A DNA stretch of 64,000 bases from Rhizobium sp. Root1220 (GCF_001426265.1 NZ_LMDG01000032.1:117900-181899); one strand, 5' to 3'. Positions 53,768-63,444 are shown, counted from the first letter of the stretch. Numbers and translations are program-made. Notes: generated from the sequence alone by a model not told the origin.

Positions 53768-54592
53768 CTAGGTGCGTGCTATGACTTTATCAAGCCATGC
53801 CGCTGCCTCCGAGCCGGGAATGCCGAGATCCCGTACACTGCTCATATGGTTGCCCGCCGCGATACTGCTGCGGGTGGCGGGCAGGCCCTGACGGCTGAGC
53901 GCGGCCATAAATGCGTCCGCTTGCTGATGAAACGGTGGCGTTTCGTCGGCTCCTACCAGCAGCATGGCACTCGTCGACGGATCGTGGCGGCGCGTCATTG
54001 GGCTGAACTCGTCGACTTCCTTGTCGGTAATGCCGATTTCAGTGCGGAGGAAGGACGATTGAAGCGGCTTCAGATCATAAATCCCACCCAGGAGCAATGC
54101 AGCCTTTATTCCCGACGGCCGCTCCGTCTCGTTGAACAGAAACGTTGAGAGGTGTGCCCCTGCAGAGTGGCCGCTGACCGATATCCGCTCCGGATCCCCC
54201 CCATGCTCGGCGATCCTCTCAAGCACCCACTGCTTCGCACGCCGAACCTGATCCACGATTGTGACCATCCGCACGACCGGCATCAGCGCGTAGTCCACAA
54301 TGACGGCGATCGCGCCGGCACCGGTGATCGTGTCCGCAACGTATGAGTAGTCGCGTTTGGAGAACATCCTCCAGTAGCCGCCATGTATGAACATGTGCAC
54401 GGGCATTCCAGCTCTGCGATGGCGTGGAATGAACAGGTCCACGGTCTCGGTCGGGTCCGCTCCATAGGCAATGTCGGCGACCATTGGAATATCGGTGCGC
54501 GTCGCTTCGCTGCGCGCCTTGATATCCTTCACGATATCGTCGAAATCGGCGACATGATCGCGAATACGGAACAGATCTGCTGCCAAGGTCAT
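53768..54592 (-). CDS. Alpha/beta hydrolase (esterase, kynurenine-formamidase-like)
   Basis: 274 aa. The oxyanion-hole HGGYW motif, the nucleophile elbow GHSAGA (catalytic Ser), an acid in LLVGADE and the catalytic His in AAGNHMS are visible. No signal peptide. Hydrolases of this group cleave small esters, lactones or formamides. It sits 8 bp after the aldehyde dehydrogenase gene and is last in the operon, so it may hydrolyse the pathway substrate or an intermediate. Confidence 0.85.
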   Translation of the reverse strand: MTLAADLFRIRDHVADFDDIVKDIKARSEATRTDIPMVADIAYGADPTETVDLFIPRHRRAGMPVHMFIHGGYWRMFSKRDYSYVADTITGAGAIAVIVDYALMPVVRMVTIVDQVRRAKQWVLERIAEHGGDPERISVSGHSAGAHLSTFLFNETERPSGIKAALLLGGIYDLKPLQSSFLRTEIGITDKEVDEFSPMTRRHDPSTSAMLLVGADETPPFHQQADAFMAALSRQGLPATRSSIAAGNHMSSVRDLGIPGSEAAAWLDKVIART

Positions 54593-54600
54593 GCTGCCTT

Positions 54601-56085
54601 TCAGATGGTGGCGGCGATGTATTTCGCCTCCATGAATTCCGCGATCCCATGGTGCTGCCCGCCTTCTCGCCCGAGGCCACTCTGCTTCACGCCGCCGAAG
54701 GGCGCGGCCGGGTCGGAAAGCAGGCCACGGTTGAGCGCAATCATCCCTGCCTCGACCTTTGACGCCACTCGCATGCCGCGCGCAAGATCCGCGGTGTAAA
54801 TGTAGGCCGCAAGTCCATACTCCGTATTGTTGGCCCGTGCGATGACCTCGGCCTCATCTTCGAAGCGCGAAAGCGGTGCGACCGGGCCGAATATCTCCTC
54901 CTTCGCCATCTCTGCGGTCGTCGGGACATCCGAGAGGACGGTCGGGGGATAGAAGAAGCCTTTTTGCGCTGTGATCGTGCCCCCGCAAAGAACGCGCGCG
55001 CCGCGAGAAACGGCATCCTTGACGAGACGATCGATCTTGTCGACGGCCTTTCGCGTGATCATCGGGCCGCATTCTGTTGCGGCATCCGCGCCGGCGCCAA
55101 CCCGCAGACCGTTCATCCGCCTGGTGAGGCCCTCTGCAAAGGCATCGTATATCCCGGACTGCACGTACAGGCGGTTAGCAGCCGTGCATGCCTCACCGGC
55201 GTTGCGCATCTTGGCGATCATCGCGCCATCGAGCGCGGCCTCGAGGTCCGCGTCGTCGAAGACGATGAATGGTGCATTCCCGCCCAGTTCCATGGAGCAG
55301 GAAATCACGTGCTTTGCCGCCTCGCCAAGCAACGTACGCCCGACCCCGGTCGAGCCGGTGAAGGAGAGTTTTCTCACTCGGGGGTCGCTCAGCATGGCTG
55401 CCGTAACCACACCGGGCTTGGACGTGGTAACCACGTTGACCACGCCTGGAGGTACGCCGGCCTCCTCGTAGAGTGCAGCCAGGGCATAGGCGGTCAGCGG
55501 CGTCTCGCTGGCAGGCTTTAGGATCACGGTGCAGCCAGCGGCAAGCGCCGGCGCAATCTTGCGGGTAGCCATCGCCGCCGGGAAATTCCACGGCGTGATC
55601 AGCACGCAGATGCCGATTGGCTGGTAGTCGACGACAATGCGGTTCGCGCCGGACGGCGATGTGCCGAACTCCCCGGTGATGCGAACGGCCTCTTCGGCAT
55701 TCCAGCGGAAGAATTCGGCGGCGTATGCCACTTCGCCGCGCGCATCCCGCAAGGCCTTGCCGTTCTCGAGGGAGATCAATGTGGCCAGCGTCTCCGACCT
55801 TTCGACCATCAGTTCGAAGCAGCGGCGTAGAATCTCCGAGCGCTTGCGCGGCGGCGTTGCACGCCAGCTTTCCGCTGCTCGAGCGGCGGCCTCGACAGCC
55901 AAGGCGCCATCCTCCAACGTTGCATCGGGAACGGCAGCAATCACTGCTTCGGTGGACGGGTCGACGACGTCGATGCGTCCGCCATCGTGCGACGCACGCC
56001 ACTGTCCGTCGATATACAATCCGTGGGAAAACGCATGGAAGTCCAAGGTTTCGGGGTCGGCTTTGATATTGTGCGAAGCGCTCAT
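54601..56085 (-). CDS. Aldehyde dehydrogenase, succinate-semialdehyde-dehydrogenase-like
   Basis: 494 aa. The catalytic Cys is in NAGEACTAANR and the catalytic Glu in SMELGGNAPF; the cofactor pocket shows TPWNFPAAM and FTGSTGVG. This resembles the GabD/succinate-semialdehyde group, which accepts short omega-oxo acids, usually with NAD(P). The ATG at 56085 has AGGAAG 6 nt upstream. It follows the iron-type alcohol dehydrogenase gene by 16 bp, so an alcohol-to-aldehyde-to-acid sequence is plausible. Confidence 0.9.
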   Translation of the reverse strand: MSASHNIKADPETLDFHAFSHGLYIDGQWRASHDGGRIDVVDPSTEAVIAAVPDATLEDGALAVEAAARAAESWRATPPRKRSEILRRCFELMVERSETLATLISLENGKALRDARGEVAYAAEFFRWNAEEAVRITGEFGTSPSGANRIVVDYQPIGICVLITPWNFPAAMATRKIAPALAAGCTVILKPASETPLTAYALAALYEEAGVPPGVVNVVTTSKPGVVTAAMLSDPRVRKLSFTGSTGVGRTLLGEAAKHVISCSMELGGNAPFIVFDDADLEAALDGAMIAKMRNAGEACTAANRLYVQSGIYDAFAEGLTRRMNGLRVGAGADAATECGPMITRKAVDKIDRLVKDAVSRGARVLCGGTITAQKGFFYPPTVLSDVPTTAEMAKEEIFGPVAPLSRFEDEAEVIARANNTEYGLAAYIYTADLARGMRVASKVEAGMIALNRGLLSDPAAPFGGVKQSGLGREGGQHHGIAEFMEAKYIAATI

Positions 56086-56101
56086 CGTTTTCTTCCTGAT
56101 A

Positions 56102-57331
56102 TTATAAAGCGGAGGCGGAGAGATCGCCATCGAATGCGGCCTGAATGAGCCGCCTCATGGCAGTGAGATCGAAAACGCGCGGATTGTTCTTGATCAACCG
56201 GTCGATGCTGATCGCCTGCTCCGCCGTCCAGTCGAGCTTGTCCGCCGGAAGTCCTAGCGCTGCAAGCGTTGGCGTGATTCCGATCGCGGCAAAGAGCCGG
56301 CTAACTTCCCGGATCGTCGCTTCAGCCATCTCGTCGGCGCCGCGCCTGTTCGCTTCGAGGCCAAGCGCAGCACCGACTTCGGCGATGTCGGCGGCGGCGA
56401 CAGAACGGTTGTAGTTCATGACATAGGGCAACATTGTCGCCACTCCAAGTCCGTGGGCGGTGTGGGTGACCGCGCCGGCGGGATATTGCACGGCGTGCGC
56501 CGCCCCCGTGCCGGCGGTGCCGAAAGCACAACCCGCCGCGAGCGCGCCCATCATGACGTCCGCGCGGGCATCCTCGTCGGAGCCATCGACATAGGCTTTC
56601 TCGAGACTCCGTCCCAGCATCTTGATCGCCAGTAGCGCAAAATGGTCGCTCAACGCGCTCTTGCCGATGAACACATGCTTCTGCGCGAGGCCATGATCTG
56701 TACCCCTGCGCGCCGCCGTGAACGCTTCTATGGCATGGGTAAGGGCATCGGCGCCGGCGATGGCGGTCAGGGCTGGCGGGCAGCTTATGGTCAGGTCGGG
56801 GTCGCAGATTGCAACCGTGGCAATGAGATAAGGGCTGGAGATGCCGACCTTGAGCGTTCTGTCTGGATCCGAGATAACTGCTACCGGCGTCACCTCAGAT
56901 CCAGTGCCGGCGGTGGTGGGAACCGCAATGACAGGCACGACCGGGCCAGGAATCTTGAACTCGCCGTAGTAATCCTGCAGCGAACCTCCATGGGCGATCA
57001 GCAGCGCCGCGCATTTCGCCATGTCCAGGCAGCTGCCGCCACCGATACCGATTACCATATCCGGCCCGAAGGGGCGCGCCGCCTCGACGCAGACGGCGAC
57101 TGTATCACGTGGCACATCCGGCAAAACAGCGTCGTGCACCAGAACCTCAACCGAAGCGGCTTTCAGCGCATCGACGATTTCGCGAAACACCGCGGTGCCG
57201 GCAAACCGCTCGTCGGTACAAATGAGAGCCTTCGTACCGAGCTTCCGTGCGACGTCCGGCAGCGCATGACGCTGGCCTTTGCCGAACAGAATCTCGCGTG
57301 GCAGTCTTAACGCGGCGAACAGGGTCATCAT
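56102..57331 (-). CDS. Iron-containing alcohol dehydrogenase (4-hydroxybutyrate-dehydrogenase-like)
   Basis: 409 aa. The NAD motif GIGGGSCLD and PTTAGTGSEVT are intact, and the metal-binding ligands are supplied by D and H in GADALTHAIEAF and the H pair in THTAHGLGVA. The substrate is likely a primary alcohol or omega-hydroxy acid. Its ATG at 57331 overlaps the stop of the upstream Ldh2-type gene by 4 nt (57328-57331), so they are co-translated. Confidence 0.88.
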   Translation of the reverse strand: MMTLFAALRLPREILFGKGQRHALPDVARKLGTKALICTDERFAGTAVFREIVDALKAASVEVLVHDAVLPDVPRDTVAVCVEAARPFGPDMVIGIGGGSCLDMAKCAALLIAHGGSLQDYYGEFKIPGPVVPVIAVPTTAGTGSEVTPVAVISDPDRTLKVGISSPYLIATVAICDPDLTISCPPALTAIAGADALTHAIEAFTAARRGTDHGLAQKHVFIGKSALSDHFALLAIKMLGRSLEKAYVDGSDEDARADVMMGALAAGCAFGTAGTGAAHAVQYPAGAVTHTAHGLGVATMLPYVMNYNRSVAAADIAEVGAALGLEANRRGADEMAEATIREVSRLFAAIGITPTLAALGLPADKLDWTAEQAISIDRLIKNNPRVFDLTAMRRLIQAAFDGDLSASAL

Positions 57332-58359
57332 TCATGTCCTTCGAAAACGGCGGAATTGGAATGCGGGAGTGCGTTGAGTTCAGCCCACAGGCGCGGATCT
57401 ATCTCGAACCCCTGCGCCAGCGCGGCCTGGCGCCGGCGATGGGCACCATCGCCGGGTACCCGCACGGGCTTCTCGATTTGTGTAGGCGGTGATGCGCGGA
57501 CTGCATCAAGGTAGGCCGAAAGCCGCATTGCGAGATCCGGCGCGGAGCCCATGTCGATCACAATCAGTAGGTCGCCCTTGTTGCAAGGCGCTTCGGCATC
57601 CAGCGTGCCCCGAACCTCGGGCGCCAACGCCGATCCAGCAAGAGCGGCGACCAGAAGCTCGATGGCAATGCCCAGGCCGTATCCTTTTGCATCCCCAAAC
57701 GGCGCGATTGCACCTAGTTTTGCTCGTAGCGGATCGGTGGTGGGCCGGCCCTCGGCGTCACGCGCCCAGCCTTCCGGAATTGGCCGACCTGTCGCCGCGT
57801 GGTGATGGATCTTTCCCATCGAGACATTGCTGGTGGCGAGATCCAGCACCAGCGGTTGACCGGCTGTCGGCACGGCGATTGCCAGAGGGTTGGTGCCTAG
57901 CATCGCCCGTGTACCTCCGTATGGATGGACCAACGCTTCGCTCGACGACATTGCTATGCCGATGAGGCCGCGGGCGGCGACCTGTTCAACGTAATAGGCC
58001 AGCATTCCCAAGTGATTGCTGTTGCGAATGGCGGCAAGTGCGATCCCCGAGGAGAGGACGCGATCCATCAGCCGAGCAAGCGCGTCCATTGCCACGACCG
58101 GGCCCAGCCCCGCGCCGCCATCCACCTCCAGCACCGCATCGGACCTCCACTTATAGACGCCCTTAGCCGATGGCGCGACCAAGCCGCGCTCAATGCGACG
58201 GAGCACGCGCGGAAGGCGTTGCAGCCCGTGCGAGGGATGGCCCTTGAGTTCAGCTTCCACCAGTACGCGCGCTTGGAGAGCGGCGTTTTCCGGGGGGACG
58301 TTCCATCCCTCCAGCAACCGTTTCCCGAGCGCGAGTGCCGTCTGCCCCGATACCTTCAC
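57328..58359 (-). CDS. Ldh2/MDH-family 2-hydroxyacid dehydrogenase
   Basis: 343 aa. Ldh2-type fold with HPSHGLQRLPRVLRRIERG, RNSNHLGMLAYYVE (catalytic His), LGTNPLAIAVP and LDLATSNVS marks. Related enzymes act on malate, L-lactate, ureidoglycolate or (R)-sulfolactate with NAD(P). First gene of the four-gene operon and divergent from the GntR regulator. The exact substrate is not clear. Confidence 0.87.
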   Translation of the reverse strand: MKVSGQTALALGKRLLEGWNVPPENAALQARVLVEAELKGHPSHGLQRLPRVLRRIERGLVAPSAKGVYKWRSDAVLEVDGGAGLGPVVAMDALARLMDRVLSSGIALAAIRNSNHLGMLAYYVEQVAARGLIGIAMSSSEALVHPYGGTRAMLGTNPLAIAVPTAGQPLVLDLATSNVSMGKIHHHAATGRPIPEGWARDAEGRPTTDPLRAKLGAIAPFGDAKGYGLGIAIELLVAALAGSALAPEVRGTLDAEAPCNKGDLLIVIDMGSAPDLAMRLSAYLDAVRASPPTQIEKPVRVPGDGAHRRRQAALAQGFEIDPRLWAELNALPHSNSAVFEGHE

Positions 58360-58377
58360 ATTCTCTCCCTATATAAA

Positions 58378-58389
58378 ATCCTATAGGAT
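58378..58389. promoter_or_regulatory. Perfect 12-bp palindrome (likely GntR/FCD operator)
   Basis: ATCCTATAGGAT lies in the 98-bp gap between the divergent dehydrogenase and GntR genes, in an AT-rich context. It is of the size FCD-type GntR proteins bind and could control both units. Confidence 0.65.
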
Positions 58390-58457
58390 ATAGTATTGCA
58401 TTGGTCGGAGCATCGTGTTAGCGATTGAAACTGTCAAGAGGTAAAAGACGGCAGAAG

Positions 58458-59150
58458 ATGATTTCGACACGGGTAACGAACACAACTCAAGGCGGCACCG
58501 CCATCCAGCGCTCAAACAGTCTGGTGGAAGACGTCTATGAGGCGATCTTCAACCAGTTGATGTCGCTGAAGATCGCGCCGGGTGCACGCATCACGGTGGA
58601 CAATCTCGTCAAGGAGTTCAATGTCTCCCAGACACCGATCCGCGAAGCGCTCGGCCGGCTGGAAGGCGAAGGACTGGTCGTCAAGCAGCATCTTGTCGGC
58701 TACCATGCGGCTCCGCAGATCACGCGTCGACGGTTCGATGAGCTCTACGAGCTTCGCCTGCTTCTGGAACCGGCGGGCGCCGCTAAGGCTGCCGCCGCGA
58801 TGGATGATGAAAAGCTCGCCATCCTGCATCAGGCCGCCGGTGTGATGGCGCGGCGCGAGGCCACCGACGATCTCCTCCACTATTCGACATTTGCCCGTCA
58901 GGACGCGGTCTTTCATGACAGCATCATGGAATTCGCCGGTAACCAGCTCATTCGGGAAATGCTGACTTACCAGCACACCCACTTCCATATCTTCCGTTTG
59001 ATGTTCCACTGGCGTGTGACCGAGGAAGCCCTTGATGAGCATCAGGCGCTGCTCGACGCATTTGCCGCCCGCTCCCCGGAGGCTGCGGCATCCGCAATGC
59101 GGACCCATATAGAACATTCCCGCGACCGGCTTTTGCCCGCCTTTCAGTGA
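58458..59150 (+). CDS. GntR-family regulator, FCD type
   Basis: 230 aa from the ATG at 58458. An N-terminal winged helix-turn-helix (EDVYEAIFNQLMSLKIAPGARITVDNLVKEF, SQTPIREALGRLEGEGLV) is followed by the all-helical FCD effector domain (about 95-225), with the metal-binding pattern D-x3-H (QDAVFHDSI) and later His residues (HTHFHIF, HQALL). It lies directly before the Rbs-type ABC operon and divergent from the dehydrogenase operon, so it probably controls the whole cluster in response to a pathway acid. Confidence 0.9.
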   Translation: MISTRVTNTTQGGTAIQRSNSLVEDVYEAIFNQLMSLKIAPGARITVDNLVKEFNVSQTPIREALGRLEGEGLVVKQHLVGYHAAPQITRRRFDELYELRLLLEPAGAAKAAAAMDDEKLAILHQAAGVMARREATDDLLHYSTFARQDAVFHDSIMEFAGNQLIREMLTYQHTHFHIFRLMFHWRVTEEALDEHQALLDAFAARSPEAAASAMRTHIEHSRDRLLPAFQ

Positions 59151-59160
59151 GATTCAACGA

Positions 59161-60747
59161 ATGTCCATCGCGATCGACATCGAGAGGAATGGGGAAGACA
59201 TGTCGCCGCCAGACAACGGACATGCATTCGACGCCCCGTTTCTTCGAGCAGAAAATCTCTCGAAGCAGTACGGCTCTGTAACGGTCCTGTCGGAGGTAAC
59301 GCTCGACATTTTGGCAGGGGAGATCCATGCGATCATCGGCGAGAACGGTGCCGGCAAATCGACGCTGATGCGCCTGCTGTCTGGCTACGCAGCTCCCACC
59401 AGCGGGACCATCACCGTGGGAGGCCGGCCAGTCCGATTTTCAACGCCGCACCAGGCGCAGGACGCCGGCATCGTTCTCGTGCATCAAGAGATCCTGCTGG
59501 CAGATGGCCTAACGGTCGCCGAAAACCTGTTCCTTGGGCGAGAGCTTAGTCGAAACGGGATTGTCGATGACCGCGCGATGAGAAGGATCGCCGCCGAAAA
59601 GCTCGCGGAACTTGGCTGTGATATCTCCCCGAACGCCCTGGTGCGCAATGTCGCGCTTGCCGACCGGCAGTTGGTTCAGATCGCGCGGGCCTTGCTCGAC
59701 GACTACAGGCTGGTGATTTTCGACGAGCCGACGGCCGTCCTGACCGGCGACGAAGTAGAGCGTCTGCTGGACATAATCCTGCGCCTGAAGGGCCGAGGCA
59801 TCGCCGTCCTCTACATCAGCCATCGTCTGGACGAAGTGCAGCGGCTTGCCGACAAGGTGACGGTGTTGCGTGACGGGAAGATGGTGGGCACGCATCCCGG
59901 ACACACACTCAGCCAGATGGACATGGCGCATCTGATGGTTGGTCGAGAGCTATCGGCGCTTTACCCATCCCGAAACTCGTACCCGAACGGCGAACCGATA
60001 CTCGCCGTGCACGGGGCGACGGTTCCCGGTTTCGTCGAGAACGTATCTTTCGCTGCGCACAAGGGCGAAATCCTGGGGTTTGCCGGGATGATCGGTGCCG
60101 GCCGCACCGAGTTGTTTGAAGGGATCACGGGCCTCAGACCCGCAACGGCCCAGATTGAGCTTAAGGGCAAGCCTATCCAAATCCACAACCCAAGAGAAGC
60201 CATCGATGCAGGTATTGGCTACCTAACGGAAGACCGCAAGAGAAAGGGATTGCTGCTCCAGGAACGACTGGCGCCGAACCTCACGCTTTCGGCTCTGGAG
60301 AAGTTTCATCCGGGTACACTGATGAACCGTCAGCGCGAGGTCGGAATCCTCGAACAGGCAGTAGGTCAATACGACATCCGATTGAAGAGCCTCAGTGTGA
60401 AAGCCGGCCAGCTTTCCGGCGGCAACCAGCAAAAATTGCTTCTTGCGAAAGTGCTGCTGACCGACCCGTCCATCGTCATCATCGATGAGCCGACGCGCGG
60501 CATAGACATTGCCAACAAGGCGCAGATTTACGCGTTTATCCAGGGTCTCGTCGCCGAGGGCAAAGCCTGCATCGTCATCTCATCGGAGATGCAGGAACTC
60601 ATAGGTATTTGCGACCGGATTTTGGTCATGCGCGGGGGCCGGATCAATGGCGAACTCGCAGGCGAGAACATGACCGAGAAGAACATCGCGCTGTTGGCGA
60701 CAAGCGACGCGATCGCCGGGAATGGCATTCAGGGAGGCACAGAATGA
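59161..60747 (+). CDS. ABC sugar ATPase with two nucleotide domains (RbsA/XylG type)
   Basis: 528 aa, two ABC domains. Domain 1 has GENGAGKST, VRNVALADRQL and VIFDEPTA; domain 2 has the usual degenerate Walker A (GAGRTE), LSGGNQQK and VIIDEPTRGID. It is 10 bp after the GntR stop, so they may share a transcript. The ATG is at 59161; the next gene overlaps by 4 nt. Confidence 0.94.
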   Translation: MSIAIDIERNGEDMSPPDNGHAFDAPFLRAENLSKQYGSVTVLSEVTLDILAGEIHAIIGENGAGKSTLMRLLSGYAAPTSGTITVGGRPVRFSTPHQAQDAGIVLVHQEILLADGLTVAENLFLGRELSRNGIVDDRAMRRIAAEKLAELGCDISPNALVRNVALADRQLVQIARALLDDYRLVIFDEPTAVLTGDEVERLLDIILRLKGRGIAVLYISHRLDEVQRLADKVTVLRDGKMVGTHPGHTLSQMDMAHLMVGRELSALYPSRNSYPNGEPILAVHGATVPGFVENVSFAAHKGEILGFAGMIGAGRTELFEGITGLRPATAQIELKGKPIQIHNPREAIDAGIGYLTEDRKRKGLLLQERLAPNLTLSALEKFHPGTLMNRQREVGILEQAVGQYDIRLKSLSVKAGQLSGGNQQKLLLAKVLLTDPSIVIIDEPTRGIDIANKAQIYAFIQGLVAEGKACIVISSEMQELIGICDRILVMRGGRINGELAGENMTEKNIALLATSDAIAGNGIQGGTE

Positions 60748-61736
60748 CGACAACGACACATACAATCCCAATCGGGCGAGAGCGAGAATTTGACATCAGC
60801 TGGACCGACGCGGGACCGTTCCTGGCCCTGGCTGTTCTTCTGGCTGTTGGATTCGTTATCAATCCGGACTTCCTGTCGACGACCAATCTCAGCAACGTCA
60901 TCACCCGCAGCGCCTTCATTGCGATCATCGCTGTCGGCGCGACGTTCGTGATTTCTTCCGGCGGCCTGGACCTCTCGGTCGGATCGATGGCGGCATTCAT
61001 TACCGGCATCACCATCATGTCCATGAACATGATGACCCCGACGTTGGGCCCCTGGTCGATCGCCGCCGGGATGGGGATCGCGATATTCGCCGGCGTGGCA
61101 TGCGGGCTCTTCAACGGCCTGATCGTTACCGTCGGAAAGATCGAACCCTTCATCGCGACCCTGGGCACGATGGGCATCTTCCGCGCGCTCATCACCTACA
61201 TGTCGGATGGTGGGACAATTCCAATCGACCGGGCGCTTCGCGAGGCTTATCGGCCCGTCTACTTCGGCACGGTTGGCGGAATTCCGATACCGATCCTGAT
61301 TTCGATTGCGGTGGCGGCGATCGGCTCGCTCATTCTCTACAAGATGAAATACGGCCGCAAATGCGCAGCCGTCGGCGCCAATGAGGACGTTGCGCGATAC
61401 TCCGGCATTTCGATCGTCCGGACCCGCACTATTGCCTACGCAATTCAGGGGGCCTGTGTCGCGATCGCTGCCATCTGCTATGTCCCGCGCCTCGGCGCAG
61501 CGACGCCAACCACCGGTGTCTTGTGGGAATTGCAAGTGATCACGGCGGTCGTCATCGGCGGCACGGCATTGCGCGGCGGCAAGGGCCACATATGGGGCAC
61601 CGTTGCAGGTGCCGTCATCCTCGAACTCATCGCAAACCTGATGGTGCTCTCCGACTTCGTATCGGAATACCTGGTTGCAGCGGTGCAGGGTGCAATCATC
61701 ATCATCGCCATGCTCATCCAAAGATTTTCGAGATAA
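60744..61736 (+). CDS. ABC sugar permease (RbsC type)
   Basis: 330 aa with eight to ten spans. The RbsC motifs are clear: ISSGGLDLSVGSMAAF, EPFIATLGTMGIFRA, YGRKCAAVGANEDVARYSGI and GGTALRGGKGHIWGTVAGA. A single permease gene is normal for this class, which uses a homodimer. ATG at 60744 in a 4-nt overlap. Confidence 0.93.
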   Translation: MTTTTHTIPIGREREFDISWTDAGPFLALAVLLAVGFVINPDFLSTTNLSNVITRSAFIAIIAVGATFVISSGGLDLSVGSMAAFITGITIMSMNMMTPTLGPWSIAAGMGIAIFAGVACGLFNGLIVTVGKIEPFIATLGTMGIFRALITYMSDGGTIPIDRALREAYRPVYFGTVGGIPIPILISIAVAAIGSLILYKMKYGRKCAAVGANEDVARYSGISIVRTRTIAYAIQGACVAIAAICYVPRLGAATPTTGVLWELQVITAVVIGGTALRGGKGHIWGTVAGAVILELIANLMVLSDFVSEYLVAAVQGAIIIIAMLIQRFSR

Positions 61737-61795
61737 CCCCGTGTCCGGACCACACGGGTGTCATTTTCCATCGGTCCATTTACTGGGAGGTATCT

Positions 61796-62746
61796 ATGTT
61801 TCGAACTAAATTGATTGCCGGCGTAGCGCTTGGTGTCCTGCTGATGGCGGGACAGGCGGCTGCCGACGGAAAGAAGATCGTCGCCGTCTCCATACCTGCG
61901 GCAGATCACGGCTGGACTGCCGGGATCGTCTATCACGCGCAGGCAGCAGCCAAGGAGATCAACGCGGCTTTCCCCGAAGTGGAAGTCGTGGTGAAGACCT
62001 CGCCTTCTGCGACGGCCCAGGTCAGCGCGCTTGAAGACCTTTCGGCGAGCCGGGATCTTGCCGCTCTGGTCATCCTTCCACACACCTCCGAAGAACTGAC
62101 CTTGCCAGTCAAGGCGGTGAAGGACAAAGGTACATTCATCACCGTTGTCGATCGTGGTCTCAACGACCCGACCATCCAGGATCTTTACGTGGCCGGCGAC
62201 AATATCGCAGTCGGTCGCAACACGGCGAAATTCCTGGTCGACAAACTTGAGGGCAAGGGCAACGTCGTGGTGCTGCGCGGCATCCCGACGGTCATCGACG
62301 ACGAACGCGTCAAGGGCTTTGAAGACGGCATCAACGGTTCGGAGATGAAAGTTCTCGATATCCAGTATGCCAACTGGAACAGTGACGATGCGTTCAAGCT
62401 GATGCAGGACTACCTGGCCAAGTACCCGAAGATCGACGCGGTATGGGCCAATGATGACGACATGCTCGTCGGAGTGCTTGAAGCCATCAAGGAATCCGGC
62501 CGCAAAGAGATCAAGTATGCGCTCGGCGGCAACGGTATGAAGGAGATCATCAAGAAGGTCATCGACGGCGATCCTGTCACCCCCGTCGAAACCCCCTATC
62601 CGCCGTCGATGATCAAGACGGCGCTTTACATGACCGTCGCGAACCTCGTGGGCCATGCTCCTGTTCGCGGTGCAGTTAAGCTCGACGCGCCGTTGATCAC
62701 AAAGGATAACGCCGCGGAGTATTATTTCCCGGATTCACCGTTCTAA
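61796..62746 (+). CDS. ABC sugar-binding protein (RbsB-like, LacI/periplasmic-binding type 4)
   Basis: 316 aa. Signal peptide about 1-23 (AAA cleavage). The body has the periplasmic-binding layout (VAVSIPAADHGWTAGIVYHAQAAAKEI, DLAALVILPHTSEEL, VYAGDNIAVGRN-like and VWANDDDMLVGVLEAIKESG). GGGAGG is 5 nt before the ATG at 61796. The ligand is likely a sugar or polyol. Confidence 0.92.
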   Translation: MFRTKLIAGVALGVLLMAGQAAADGKKIVAVSIPAADHGWTAGIVYHAQAAAKEINAAFPEVEVVVKTSPSATAQVSALEDLSASRDLAALVILPHTSEELTLPVKAVKDKGTFITVVDRGLNDPTIQDLYVAGDNIAVGRNTAKFLVDKLEGKGNVVVLRGIPTVIDDERVKGFEDGINGSEMKVLDIQYANWNSDDAFKLMQDYLAKYPKIDAVWANDDDMLVGVLEAIKESGRKEIKYALGGNGMKEIIKKVIDGDPVTPVETPYPPSMIKTALYMTVANLVGHAPVRGAVKLDAPLITKDNAAEYYFPDSPF

Positions 62747-62812
62747 GATGTCAATGATGCTGGCGGAGAAACGATCCGCCCGCACACCCAACCAAATGAG
62801 GAGGGCAAAACC

Positions 62813-63406
62813 ATGCCAGGCAAGAAAATCCTGATGTTAACGGGCGACTTCACCGAGGAATACGAGATATTCGTATACCAGCAGGCGATGGAGGCCGTTG
62901 GCCACACCGTCCACGTCGTGTGCCCTGACAAGAAGGCCGGCGACATTCTCAGAACGTCGCTCCATGATTTCGAAGGCGACCAGACCTATACCGAAAAGCT
63001 CGGACACAATGTCGTCATCAACAAGACGTTCTCGGAGGCCGAAGCCCAGCTTGATCAATACCACGCTGTCTATTGCGCGGGCGGCCGTGGTCCCGAATAT
63101 ATCCGCACCGACAAGCGCGTGCAGGCGATGGTCCGCCACTTCCACGAGAAGCAGAAGCCTATCTTCACGATCTGCCACGGCGTGCAGATCCTTGTCGCGG
63201 TCGATGGCGTGGTGCGCGGCAAAAAGGTCGCCGCGCTCGGCGCTTGCGAGCCGGAGGTAATCCTTGCCGGCGGCACATATATCGACCTGTCGCCAACTGA
63301 AGCGTACGTCGATGGCACGATGGTCTCAGCTAAGGGCTGGACGGCACTTGCGGCCTTTATCAGGGAGTGCCTCAAGGTCCTTGGAACCGAGATCCGGCAT
63401 AGCTGA
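62813..63406 (+). CDS. DJ-1/PfpI-family protein
   Basis: 197 aa. The nucleophile cysteine is in TICHGVQ, preceded by the YCAGGRGPEYIR strand that carries the family's Gly/Glu region. Members act as glyoxalases, deglycases, hydratases or proteases, so activity cannot be assigned by sequence alone. Here it is the last gene of the ABC operon, 66 bp after the binding protein, which favours a role in processing or repairing the imported compound. A strong terminator follows at 63417. Confidence 0.85.
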   Translation: MPGKKILMLTGDFTEEYEIFVYQQAMEAVGHTVHVVCPDKKAGDILRTSLHDFEGDQTYTEKLGHNVVINKTFSEAEAQLDQYHAVYCAGGRGPEYIRTDKRVQAMVRHFHEKQKPIFTICHGVQILVAVDGVVRGKKVAALGACEPEVILAGGTYIDLSPTEAYVDGTMVSAKGWTALAAFIRECLKVLGTEIRHS

Positions 63407-63416
63407 ATTGCGCAAC

Positions 63417-63444
63417 GAACCGACGCGAATGTTCGCGTCGGTTC
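63417..63444. terminator. Perfect 13-bp hairpin between convergent genes
   Basis: GAACCGACGCGAA and TTCGCGTCGGTTC meet with a 2-nt centre, just after the DJ-1 gene stop. It can end transcription from both sides. Confidence 0.7.
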
